Source: Deltaproteobacteria bacterium (GTDB lineage: Bacteria > Desulfobacterota > Desulfovibrionia > Desulfovibrionales > Desulfovibrionaceae). From it: a DNA stretch of 6,994 bases. Positions within the stretch are counted from its first letter, which is position 1; each line of letters starts with the position of its first letter. Made by a program: the position numbers and the translations under genes. The notes beneath the pieces are model-generated. The model searched no databases. It had not been told where the DNA came from and saw only the letters and a program-made list of their open reading frames with translations. Of the stretch, positions 1-6,313 are shown in pieces. The DNA lies in contig JAIRVN010000049.1 of assembly GCA_031253875.1 (NCBI GenBank), forward strand, positions 1 to 6,994. Direction: 5' to 3'.

Positions 1-342
1 GTCATGAGCCGGTCTGGCGCTTGCGGGCAGAAAAAGGGCAAGATCGCATGCCGCCGTTTCTTCCGGGGAAAGCTGGCGCAGCCGGTCTATGGTCACTTGC
101 GTCTGATCGCGGAACACGCTTGAACGTCCTTGCGCTTCGACGATCTGTCCGGCGGCCAGTCCCGGATATTCCTGGCTTTGCGGACTCCATATTTTGGCTT
201 CGAGCGTTCCCGATGCGTCTTTGAGTTCCAGCCGCCAAAAAGGGCCGTTGCGGGCCTGCTGGAGCGATGCCGCTCCCAGCAGGAACAACGAATGCACGTC
301 GTCGTTGGAGCAGATATCTTTGATGAATTGAATTTTTTTCAT
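1..342 (-). CDS. YhaM-like OB-fold/HD nuclease, N-terminal part (partial, runs off left edge)
   Basis: The leftward frame from the ATG at 342-340 stays open to base 1, giving 114 residues (MKKIQFIKDICSNDD...) without a stop. Residues about 15-90 look like an OB-fold nucleic-acid-binding domain: RNGPFWRLELKDASGTLEAK (31-50) followed by IWSPQSQ (51-57) resembles the start of YhaM-type 3'-5' exoribonucleases and related HD-domain proteins. In that family a metal-dependent HD domain follows the OB-fold; here it would lie outside the window and cannot be confirmed. The expected role is RNA or ssDNA 3'-end trimming in the cytoplasm. No in-frame start lies further upstream, and there is no clear Shine-Dalgarno sequence. 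The start codon lies 50 nt from that of the divergent surE gene. Family call is from sequence memory; the product name without the HD domain is an inference. Confidence 0.8.
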   Translation of the reverse strand, partial: MKKIQFIKDICSNDDVHSLFLLGAASLQQARNGPFWRLELKDASGTLEAKIWSPQSQEYPGLAAGQIVEAQGRSSVFRDQTQVTIDRLRQLSPEETAACDLALFLPASARPAHD

Positions 343-354
343 ATATCTGCCACA

Positions 355-383
355 AGCATACCGTAACGGAAATCTTTTGCCAA
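355..383 (-). promoter_or_regulatory. Possible sigma70-type promoter for the leftward OB-fold/HD gene
   Basis: On the minus strand TTGGCA (383-378) and TATGCT (360-355) are separated by exactly 17 nt. They match the -35 consensus in 5 of 6 positions and the -10 consensus in 4 of 6. Transcription would start near 348, leaving only about 6 nt before the ATG at 342, which fits the lack of a Shine-Dalgarno sequence. The -35 element overlaps the surE ribosome binding site (382-386), so chance similarity is possible. Confidence 0.35.
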
Positions 384-392
384 GGAAGCGGT

Positions 393-1145
393 ATGCGGAT
401 TTTGCTGACGAATGATGACGGCATTCAGGCTGCGGGACTCGCGGCTATTCACACTGCCTTGCTGGAGGCCGGACACGCTGTGCATGTGGTGGCCCCGGTG
501 ACGGAACAGTCTGCTGTGGGCCATGCGCTGACAGTATTTGTGCCTTTGCGGGTGAAGGAATTCCGCAAGAGCGATTTTTTTGGCCACGGCGTCTACGGAA
601 CGCCCACTGATTGCGTCAAATTGGCGCTCTCGCGCCTCTTGCCGGAAAAACCCGATCTGGTTGTTTCGGGCATCAATGCCGGCCCCAATGTGGGGCCGGA
701 CATTCTGTATTCCGGCACGGTGGCCGCCGCCACCGAAGCGGCACACCTGGGCTTTCCGGCTCTGGCCCTGTCCATGGAGGATTTCAGACTCACGGACGCC
801 CGGGATCAGGCCCGCCATGCAGCCGGACTTATTGAACGCATCGACTGGCAGCGTCTGCCGCCGCGCCGCGTGGTGAACGTAAATTATCCCAATTTGCCCA
901 TTGCGCGGATCAAAGGCTTGCGAGTTTGCCCGCAGACCAAGGCTGTTTGGAAAGATTGCTACGATGAACGGCTGGATCCGCGCGGCAATCTCTATTGGTG
1001 GCTTCAGGGCGAAATTCCTCCGGAAACCGTGGATGCCGGATCCGACAGGGATTTGCTCAGCCAAGGCTATATTACTCTGACGCCTTTATGTTTTGATTTC
1101 ACGGATCGAGAACATCTGGGATTTTTTGACGGCATTGGAGACTGA
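393..1145 (+). CDS. surE: 5'/3'-nucleotidase SurE
   Basis: This 250-residue protein has the usual SurE length and all family landmarks. The N-terminal MRILLTNDDG carries the metal-binding Asp8-Asp9. Ser40 lies in EQSAVGHALT, GTPTDCV is at 69-75, SGINAGPNVG at 92-101 and YSGTV at 106-110. SurE enzymes are cytoplasmic, divalent-metal-dependent phosphatases that remove phosphate from nucleoside 5'- and 3'-monophosphates, some also acting on short polyphosphate, and are linked to stationary-phase survival. The start is supported by AAGGA at 382-386, 6 nt before the ATG. A weak promoter candidate, TTGATG (320-325) and TATATC (342-347) 16 nt apart, lies inside the 5' end of the divergent gene. It is the first gene of a same-strand run with fba and gap; no terminator is visible in the 100 nt before fba, so co-transcription is possible. 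Confidence 0.95.
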   Translation: MRILLTNDDGIQAAGLAAIHTALLEAGHAVHVVAPVTEQSAVGHALTVFVPLRVKEFRKSDFFGHGVYGTPTDCVKLALSRLLPEKPDLVVSGINAGPNVGPDILYSGTVAAATEAAHLGFPALALSMEDFRLTDARDQARHAAGLIERIDWQRLPPRRVVNVNYPNLPIARIKGLRVCPQTKAVWKDCYDERLDPRGNLYWWLQGEIPPETVDAGSDRDLLSQGYITLTPLCFDFTDREHLGFFDGIGD

Positions 1146-1245
1146 GAGCATTGCGGCTGCAAGCCCTTTCCATTCCGGGTTGAATGCGCTATGAATACAC
1201 TCGTCATTGTCTGGATTATCGGAACGACATACAAGGAGTATCGCC

Positions 1246-2169
1246 ATGCCTCTCGTCGGCCCCAAAAGCATGTTCGAGCGCGCCTATAAGGAAGGCTACG
1301 CCATCGGCGCTTTCAATGTAAACAACATGGAAATTGTTCAAGGCATCATGCAGGCTGGTGCTGAAGAAAAAGCTCCTCTTATTCTTCAGGTTTCCGCCGG
1401 CGCCCGTAAATATGCCGGGCAGCCCTACCTGATGAAGCTGGTGGAGGCTGCCCTGCAGGAAAGCGACTTGCCTGTGGTGGTGCATCTGGATCATGGCCCT
1501 GATTTTGAACTCTGCAAGGCCTGCATCGACGGCGGTTTCACTTCGGTGATGATCGACGGTTCCCATCTGCCGTATGAGGAAAATATCGCGCTCACCAAAA
1601 AAGTTGTGGAATACGCCCACGACAGGGGAGTGTGGGTGGAAGCCGAACTGGGCAAACTGGCGGGAGTGGAGGAACACGTCAGTTCCACGCATTCCGTGTA
1701 TACCGACCCGGATCAGGCTGCAGAATTTGTGCAGCGTTCAGGTTGCGACTCTCTGGCGATTGCCATCGGCACCAGCCACGGGGCCTATAAGTTCAAGGGA
1801 GATGCGAACCTTGATTTTCCGCGCCTGGAAAAAATCTCCACACTTCTTCCGGGCTATCCGCTGGTGCTGCACGGCGCGTCGTCGGTGCCACAGGAATTTG
1901 TGGATATGTGCAACAAGTATGGCGGCAAGGTCGGCGGCGCGAAGGGTGTGCCCGAAAACCTGCTGCGCAAGGCGGCGGGTCTCGGCATATGCAAGATCAA
2001 CGTGGACACGGATATTCGCCTCGCGTTGACAGCGTGCATTCGCAAACATTTTGCGGAGCATCCGGAAGACTTTGACCCGCGCGCCTATCTGAAACCCGCT
2101 CGCGAAGCCGTCAAACTGATGGTGCAGCGTAAAATCCGCGACGTCATGGGCTGTTCCGGCAAGGCCTGA
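1246..2169 (+). CDS. fba: Class II fructose-bisphosphate aldolase
   Basis: The 307-residue protein is a zinc-dependent class II aldolase that interconverts fructose 1,6-bisphosphate with dihydroxyacetone phosphate and glyceraldehyde 3-phosphate. Visible signatures are GAFNVNN (21-27), VVVHLDHG (77-84) with catalytic Asp82 and zinc ligand His83, VEAELGKLAG (131-140), IGTSHGAYKF (174-183) with His178, LVLHGASSVP (206-215) with His209, and KINVDTDIR (250-258) for phosphate binding. The ATG at 1246 is chosen because AAGGAG (1233-1238) sits 7 nt before it and MPLVGPKSMF is a normal family N-terminus; an in-frame TTG at 1207 has no such support. Class II tagatose-bisphosphate aldolases are close relatives, but gap 71 nt downstream favours the glycolytic/gluconeogenic role. 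No own promoter or terminator is evident. Confidence 0.95.
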   Translation: MPLVGPKSMFERAYKEGYAIGAFNVNNMEIVQGIMQAGAEEKAPLILQVSAGARKYAGQPYLMKLVEAALQESDLPVVVHLDHGPDFELCKACIDGGFTSVMIDGSHLPYEENIALTKKVVEYAHDRGVWVEAELGKLAGVEEHVSSTHSVYTDPDQAAEFVQRSGCDSLAIAIGTSHGAYKFKGDANLDFPRLEKISTLLPGYPLVLHGASSVPQEFVDMCNKYGGKVGGAKGVPENLLRKAAGLGICKINVDTDIRLALTACIRKHFAEHPEDFDPRAYLKPAREAVKLMVQRKIRDVMGCSGKA

Positions 2170-2228
2170 TCTGTTTGCTGTATGGGAACATGGCATATTG
2201 CGCGCCCGTGGAGTAACGTCGAAGGGCT

Positions 2229-2234
2229 GGAGGA
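2229..2234 (+). promoter_or_regulatory. Ribosome binding site that decides the gap start
   Basis: GGAGGA ends directly against an ATG at 2235, too close for initiation there, but lies 6 nt before a second in-frame ATG at 2241. The second ATG also gives the standard N-terminus MAVNLGVNGFGRIGR. Confidence 0.8.
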
Positions 2235-2240
2235 ATGACT

Positions 2241-3230
2241 ATGGCCGTCAATCTGGGCGTTAATGGTTTTGGCCGTATCGGACGGTATCTGCTGCGCTTG
2301 CTGGCCGATGACGATCAACTATGCATCACGGCCATCAATGCCAGAGCTGATAATGCAACGCTTGCCCATCTGTTCAAATACGATTCCACTCACGGTATTT
2401 TCAAGGGCCAGGTCGCACATGACGACAAAGGGCTGATTATTAACGGCCGCCCAGTCACTGTGACGAACAAACGCGTCAATGAATGGGAGTGGGGCCGGCT
2501 GGGCGTGGATGTCGCCGTGGAAACTTCCGGCACGATCAAGAATCGTGCGGGCCTTGCACAGCATATGGATTGCGGCGCGAACAAAGTCGTGGTCAGTGCG
2601 CCGTGCAAGGATGCCGATCTGACCGTGGTCATGGGCGTGAATCAGGACAAATATAAAGCAGGGGAACATCTGGTTATTTCCGCCGCCTCCTGTACCACCA
2701 ACTGTCTGGCTCCGGCGGTGAAGGTGCTGCACGAGGCATTTGGCGTACGTCACGGTCTGATGACCACCATCCATTCCTACACCATGAGCCAGCGTATTCT
2801 GGACGGTTCGCACAATGATCTGCGGCGCGCCCGCGCGGCGTGCGTCTCCATGATCCCCACGTCCACCGGCGCTGCCAAGGCCACAGGCCTTGTCATTCCC
2901 GAACTGGAAGGCAAACTGGACGGCATGTCGGTTCGTGTGCCAACCCCAAATGTTTCACTGGTGGATTTCACATGTGAGCTCAAGCAGGAGACTACTACCG
3001 TTGCAGTCAACACGGCGCTCAAAGAAGCTGCCGCCGGGCCTTTGCGCGGGAACATGGGCTACAGCGAGGAACCGCTCGTGTCTATTGATTACGTGGGCAA
3101 CACCTACGGCGGCGTGGTGGATGCCATTTCCACGCGCGTCATCAACGGCACCATGGCGAAGATTATCATCTGGTATGACAACGAAGCGGGTTTTTCGAAC
3201 CAGTTGGTGCGGCTGCTGCGTATGGTATAG
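2241..3230 (+). CDS. gap: Type I glyceraldehyde-3-phosphate dehydrogenase, probably NADP-using or dual-cofactor
   Basis: The protein has 329 residues from the ATG at 2241, close to the usual 330-340. It converts glyceraldehyde 3-phosphate and phosphate to 1,3-bisphosphoglycerate in the cytoplasm, or the reverse in gluconeogenesis. The Rossmann motif NGFGRIGR is at 8-15, the active site SCTTN at 150-154 with nucleophile Cys151, and the base His178 is in TTIHSYT. TSTGAAKA (207-214) and WYDNEAG (311-317) are also standard. Two cofactor positions are unusual: the Asp after INxx-strand 2 (Asp32 in Bacillus numbering) is Ala34, followed by Arg35, and the Leu-Pro pair at 187-188 is Gly189-Ser190. 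Such changes are known from NADP-linked enzymes such as B. subtilis GapB and the chloroplast type. Cofactor use is therefore inferred, not shown. The gene is last in the surE-fba-gap run and ends 50 nt before a terminator. Confidence 0.95.
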   Translation: MAVNLGVNGFGRIGRYLLRLLADDDQLCITAINARADNATLAHLFKYDSTHGIFKGQVAHDDKGLIINGRPVTVTNKRVNEWEWGRLGVDVAVETSGTIKNRAGLAQHMDCGANKVVVSAPCKDADLTVVMGVNQDKYKAGEHLVISAASCTTNCLAPAVKVLHEAFGVRHGLMTTIHSYTMSQRILDGSHNDLRRARAACVSMIPTSTGAAKATGLVIPELEGKLDGMSVRVPTPNVSLVDFTCELKQETTTVAVNTALKEAAAGPLRGNMGYSEEPLVSIDYVGNTYGGVVDAISTRVINGTMAKIIIWYDNEAGFSNQLVRLLRMV

Positions 3231-3279
3231 CAGGCGCAGCCTTTGGCCTTCGAAGGCGAAAAATGTGCATAGACAGAAC

Positions 3280-3319
3280 GGGCCTGACGCTTGGATGCGT
3301 CAGACCCTGTGTTTTTTTT
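3280..3319 (+). terminator. Rho-independent terminator after gap, shared with the convergent gene
   Basis: An 11-position stem (GGGCCTGACGC at 3280-3290 with GCGTCAGACCC at 3297-3307) closes a 6-nt loop, followed by TGTG and eight T residues (3312-3319). On the plus-strand RNA one position is a C-A mismatch; on the minus-strand RNA the same position is a U-G wobble. The hairpin also lies just past the stop of the leftward OmpH-like gene (3336), but the minus side lacks a strong U-tract. Confidence 0.9.
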
Positions 3320-3335
3320 GCCAAGAGAGGATTGG

Positions 3336-3935
3336 CTACTTCTTGGCCGGCGTTTTGGGGGCTGACTGTGTCGCGTTCTGCGTGGGGGCTGCCTGAGGTT
3401 CCGCAGGCGCTACAGGTACAGGTTGCGTGACAGGCGCCATGACTTCGGCTTCCGGCTCAATGGTTTTGAATTTCACTGTGATCTTGTTTACTTCGCCAAT
3501 CACCGTGCCCGTGATGTCCGCTGCCGGACCGTAGGAGAGCACCACATCCGTGCCCACGATAAGCGCCAGTTTTTTCTGAACGCGGCAGGCGTCAAGCGCT
3601 TTCTGGATGGCATCGTTCAATGTGTTGATGACCTGCTGTTGCTCGGCGCTGATACGCTGCTGGTACACCATATATTTTTCCTGAAGCTTCTGCTGCAGCG
3701 TTTCATCATTGGGTTTTGCCTGCAATTCCTGTTGCAGGGCGTTCAGTTCAGCCTGCATGGATTCGTGCAGGGTTTCCAAATGTTTAATTCCCGCCCTTCC
3801 TGGTTCGCTTTCCTTGAATACACGGGCTGAATCCACGACCGCAACGGCGGGCGCGAAGGAGTCGGCGGGGCTGATGCAACCGCCCAAAAGCAATACTGCA
3901 AGCAAAAGTCCTGGAAAAAGATTGTTGGCGTGCAT
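3336..3935 (-). CDS. OmpH/Skp-like periplasmic protein with lipoprotein signal
   Basis: The 199-residue product starts at the ATG 3935-3933, with GGAG about 5 nt upstream. MHANNLFPG is followed by a hydrophobic run and the lipobox LGGC, so Cys20 is the likely lipidated residue. Ile at +2 gives no inner-membrane retention signal, suggesting the outer membrane. Residues 31-156 fit the OmpH/Skp family: AVAVVDSARVF (31-41), then a Gln/Glu/Leu-rich helical coiled-coil arm (about 50-125), then the returning strand region ALIVGTDVVL (124-133) and ADITGTVIGEVN (139-150). Skp proteins are periplasmic holdases for unfolded outer-membrane proteins. A Pro/Ala/Gln tail of about 40 residues ending PAKK follows. 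Classical Skp is soluble, so lipid anchoring and the tail are distinctive. The gene lies 88 nt downstream of the MltC-like gene on the same strand with no terminator between, so they may be co-transcribed. A longer frame from 4109 overlaps that gene and lacks a signal. Confidence 0.85.
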   Translation of the reverse strand: MHANNLFPGLLLAVLLLGGCISPADSFAPAVAVVDSARVFKESEPGRAGIKHLETLHESMQAELNALQQELQAKPNDETLQQKLQEKYMVYQQRISAEQQQVINTLNDAIQKALDACRVQKKLALIVGTDVVLSYGPAADITGTVIGEVNKITVKFKTIEPEAEVMAPVTQPVPVAPAEPQAAPTQNATQSAPKTPAKK

Positions 3936-4023
3936 GGGAACTCCATGGATGGTGTGTTGTGGCGGGGTGTTGCCGGAACTCATGTAGCTGTTTTTGTGCC
4001 GGGCGACAAGAGAAAAACCTGGC

Positions 4024-5124
4024 TTATTGAAAGTCCGTAAATTCCTTCTTGGAGTTGAGCACTCGAGCGACAAAGTTGCGCGTTTCCCGCACGGGCAGTT
4101 CTTCCACAAGACGTTCGTAAAGTGCTTGCGGAGTGAGACTGTTAATGATGGTTATGGCTTCATCCCGGTCGCGCGAAAAAGTATTCAGCAGAGCATTGGG
4201 ACCCAGATTATACCCCGCAATAGCGCAAAATTCGCGGGATTCAGGATGTGCCACTTCCCCGAAATGGCGAGTCAGCAGAAGATGCAGATAGGTGATGCCG
4301 TAGCGCAGATTGTTTTCCGGGTTCATCAGTTCTGCGGTATCCAGTTCGCTGGTGCGTCCGTGCAGGAATTTATGCACTTCGCCTCCTGCAGTGCTTGGCA
4401 GAAGCTGCATGAGCCCCATGGCTTGGCGGCTGCTTATTGTACTCGGCTGGAAGTTGCTTTCGTTATGGATGATGGCGTAGACGAGTTCCGTTTTTATCTT
4501 GTAGCGTTCCGCAAAGCGTTCAACCAGCGCCTTGTAGCGCTGTGCGCGGTTGAAAAGCGGGTCACTGTCGCGGGATCGCTCGGGTAGCGCCGCAAGTTGG
4601 ACGGAAGCCTTTTTGTGTTCGGATAACGGCAACATGCAGCTGAATGTTGCCGACGCGCCGGACGTCTGCGCGGCAATCCAGCGGAGGGGCTGCCCAATGG
4701 TATCCAGTGCCTCCCCATAGTGTGGAGGTAGGGATGCCGTGAACAGAAACTGGTGATCGGAAAAGTGCGCATGAGAGGACGCATCGTCTGTACCGGGTTC
4801 CAGCGTCCGAGCTCCGGCAGCGGTAAGAAGCGCAACCCCGTTGTCCGTAAAAGCGATACGCTCGCGGCGCGTGTCGGTTTTTGCGTAACGTACCGTTGCG
4901 CGTTCTTCCCGGGAAATGGCATCTCTGTAAAACCAGCCGCCGTCCACCCTGGCCTGTGCGTCCGTAATCCTGTTTTCCGGGCGCGGGACAATATTTTTTG
5001 TATTCGCGGGGCGGCGAACTTCCGGTCCTTCTCTGTCTGGAACGAAGCCGGACAACAGGCTGAGCAGCGGCACACAGACACAGAGAAATGCGATAAGTCC
5101 CAACAGGGCGGATATTCGTGTCAC
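4024..5124 (-). CDS. mltC: MltC-like lytic murein transglycosylase with SLT domain
   Basis: With the preferred GTG start at 5124-5122 the protein has 366 residues, close to E. coli MltC (about 360). Residues 1-27 form a basic-then-hydrophobic signal or anchor segment (LLGLIAFLCVCVPLLSLL). The middle (about 85-180) resembles the MltC N-terminal domain, including IGQPLRW near 143-149. The SLT catalytic domain covers about 204-316: IIHNESNF with catalytic Glu222, MGLMQLLPSTAG (236-247) and AGYNLGPNALL (303-313); the tail IINSLTPQALYERL is also MltC-like. Lytic transglycosylases cleave the MurNAc-GlcNAc bond of peptidoglycan, leaving 1,6-anhydro-MurNAc. Neither Cys15 nor Cys17 is in a good lipobox, unlike lipidated MltC. 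AAGGAA (5142-5137) lies 12 nt before the GTG. The frame stays open to an ATG at 5301, but those 59 extra codons have no Shine-Dalgarno, are Cys-rich and would bury the signal segment. Confidence 0.85.
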   Translation of the reverse strand: MTRISALLGLIAFLCVCVPLLSLLSGFVPDREGPEVRRPANTKNIVPRPENRITDAQARVDGGWFYRDAISREERATVRYAKTDTRRERIAFTDNGVALLTAAGARTLEPGTDDASSHAHFSDHQFLFTASLPPHYGEALDTIGQPLRWIAAQTSGASATFSCMLPLSEHKKASVQLAALPERSRDSDPLFNRAQRYKALVERFAERYKIKTELVYAIIHNESNFQPSTISSRQAMGLMQLLPSTAGGEVHKFLHGRTSELDTAELMNPENNLRYGITYLHLLLTRHFGEVAHPESREFCAIAGYNLGPNALLNTFSRDRDEAITIINSLTPQALYERLVEELPVRETRNFVARVLNSKKEFTDFQ

Positions 5125-5504
5125 GGTTTTTTCAATTTCCTTGTCGTCTATGGCGTCACAATGGCATTCTATGCCGAAACAGGGCGCCGGAAGACGGAAT
5201 ATCTTTCTGCATACCCGCTGCGAAGTCCGTGCGAGAGCGCGCGCGATCGCAAGAGGGATATTCAGAAAGATGCAAAGAACTTGCCAGTCCGGGTGCTTCA
5301 TAGTGTTCAGGGTAACAGGATGTGTTTTTCACGGCAAGCAGTCAAACGGCTGACATGCGAGTGGCACGAAAAAAAACCGGCAGGAGAAGTGACCGCATTT
5401 TTTCTATATTTATCAAAGTATGGCACATAATTTGTATAAGCAGAGCATCACGTTTTTTTATGCAGTCTCGCACTGGCAAGTCCAACACAGAAAGGGGAAG
5501 GAAG
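5125..5504. other. 380-nt divergent intergenic region with candidate control elements
   Basis: Between the preferred MltC-like start and the beta-barrel gene I find no credible gene. The segment 5125-5301 is open in the MltC-like frame but looks non-coding. It holds a nested dyad (ATCTTTCTG at 5201-5209 with CAGAAAGAT at 5263-5271, enclosing TGCGA 5230-5234 / TCGCA 5247-5251). It also holds a spaced inverted pair, ACTTGCCAGT at 5279-5288 and ACTGGCAAGT at 5472-5481. From about 5395 to 5460 it becomes AT-rich, as expected for a promoter of the rightward gene. A run of eight A residues lies at 5369-5376. Confidence 0.6.
5421..5436 (+). promoter_or_regulatory. Sigma54-like promoter candidate for the beta-barrel gene
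   Basis: TGGCAC (5421-5426), five bases, then TTGTA (5432-5436) matches the -24/-12 layout TGGCAC-N5-TTGCW, except that the -12 GC is GT. It lies 68 nt before the ATG, implying a leader of roughly 58 nt. The same stretch contains CATAAT and TATAAG, but neither has a good -35 hexamer at proper spacing. The mismatch at -12 makes this tentative. Confidence 0.3.
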
Positions 5505-6218
5505 ATGAAACATATTTTTGGAGTATTTGTTGTGACCATAGCTCTGGCCTGGCCTGGTCTCGGGCTGGGGCAGGAGTATACCTTTGGCAAGGACAGCAAT
5601 ACCTACGGTACGTATTCCGGTGTTTCTTCGGGCAGCAGCGGAAAAAACGGTTTCTATCTTGCGCCGCGTTTCCTTGATTCGCTTACCAATACCGGAGAGA
5701 TCAACGGCAGCGGGGGCCGCGCCAGCAGAACCTGCAACACGGTGGGCGGCGCCATTGCGGCAGGTTTTTATTTGAATCGCCTGGATTCTCGCATCCCGCT
5801 TCGCACGGAAGTCGAATACGCCGCCCGCGGAGATGTGCGCGCTTCCTGGGACAGGAGCATTGATACAGGCATGCGGCAATTCAAAGCCCTGTTCAACGTG
5901 CAGACTCTGCAAGCCAACGTGTACTGGGACATTGACACCGGCACAGCGTTCAAACCCTTTATCGGCGGCGGCTTGGGACTCAGTTTCATCTATGCTGATT
6001 ACATGCCGGAAGGCAGAGGCAGTTATTCCGACTCCACCACGGGTTTCGCCTGGAATGCGGGCGCGGGCGTTGCGTACGACATCAACGAAAGCATCACTGT
6101 GGATCTGGCCTATCGCTTTGCCGGCTTCGGCCATGCGGAAGCCAGGACGCCAAACAGCACCACGAGAAACTACATGACCGCCAACGAGTTTCTTCTCGGA
6201 TTGCGTTTGCATTTCTGA
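5505..6218 (+). CDS. Outer-membrane beta-barrel protein (opacity/OmpX-like, hypothetical)
   Basis: The 237-residue protein begins MKHIFGVFVVTIALAW with a typical Sec signal peptide; cleavage is likely after Gly22 (GLGLG|QEYTF). The start at 5505 is supported by purine-rich AAAGGGGAAGGAAG just upstream. Residues 28-47 are a Ser/Gly/Thr/Tyr-rich low-complexity linker. From about residue 48 on, alternating aromatic/polar strands and glycine turns are typical of small outer-membrane barrels: GFYLAPRF, AIAAGFYLNR, RTEVEYAARG, LQANVYWDI, PFIGGGLGLSFIY, FAWNAGAGVAYDI, ITVDLAYRFAGFGHA. The protein ends in LLGLRLHF; a terminal Phe is the usual BAM recognition signal. Eight strands is my estimate, not a count from a model. 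The substrate or partner is unknown; adhesion, envelope stability or immune interaction are known roles of such barrels but none is shown here. It stands alone between its own upstream region and a terminator. Confidence 0.85.
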   Translation: MKHIFGVFVVTIALAWPGLGLGQEYTFGKDSNTYGTYSGVSSGSSGKNGFYLAPRFLDSLTNTGEINGSGGRASRTCNTVGGAIAAGFYLNRLDSRIPLRTEVEYAARGDVRASWDRSIDTGMRQFKALFNVQTLQANVYWDIDTGTAFKPFIGGGLGLSFIYADYMPEGRGSYSDSTTGFAWNAGAGVAYDINESITVDLAYRFAGFGHAEARTPNSTTRNYMTANEFLLGLRLHF

Positions 6219-6247
6219 GTAATGCCGTACACGCTATAATAATCTGG

Positions 6248-6278
6248 AGCCCGGCGCATGCCGGGCTTTTTGTTTTTT
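6248..6278 (+). terminator. Rho-independent terminator after the beta-barrel gene
   Basis: A perfect 8-bp stem (AGCCCGGC at 6248-6255 with GCCGGGCT at 6260-6267) with the tetraloop GCAT is followed by a T-rich tract, TTTTTGTTTTTT (6267-6278). It sits 29 nt after the stop codon. Confidence 0.95.
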
Positions 6279-6313
6279 GCGCTTTCATGTACGTTGCTTT
6301 TGAGGTAAGCCAG

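Noticed and set aside
2..424. A 140-codon complete leftward ORF at the left edge
   Set aside because: It is out of frame with the open frame from 342, whose OB-fold-like sequence and normal composition mark it as the real gene; the 140-codon frame also overlaps the surE start.
339..1064. A 241-codon ORF antisense to surE
   Set aside because: It lies wholly opposite a well-conserved gene, has no recognisable domain and is explained by codon bias of the plus-strand gene.
1207..1245. Upstream TTG start that would extend fba by 13 codons
   Set aside because: The ATG at 1246 has AAGGAG at good spacing and gives the standard aldolase N-terminus.
3936..4109. Upstream ATG that would extend the OmpH-like protein by 58 residues
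   Set aside because: It overlaps the end of the transglycosylase gene and would bury the clear lipoprotein signal peptide.
5230..5251. GC-rich alternating stretch with the palindrome GCGATCGC as a possible recombination or attachment site
   Set aside because: A single short palindrome without repeats, integrase or a nearby tRNA gene; normal for GC-rich DNA.
4753..5430. A 225-codon plus-strand ORF antisense to the transglycosylase
   Set aside because: Cys/Arg-rich with no domain; it is the complement of a coding region and the intergenic segment.
5322..5504. Upstream ATG that would extend the beta-barrel protein by 61 residues
   Set aside because: The signal peptide and ribosome binding site both fit the ATG at 5505, and the extension reads through the AT-rich promoter-like region.
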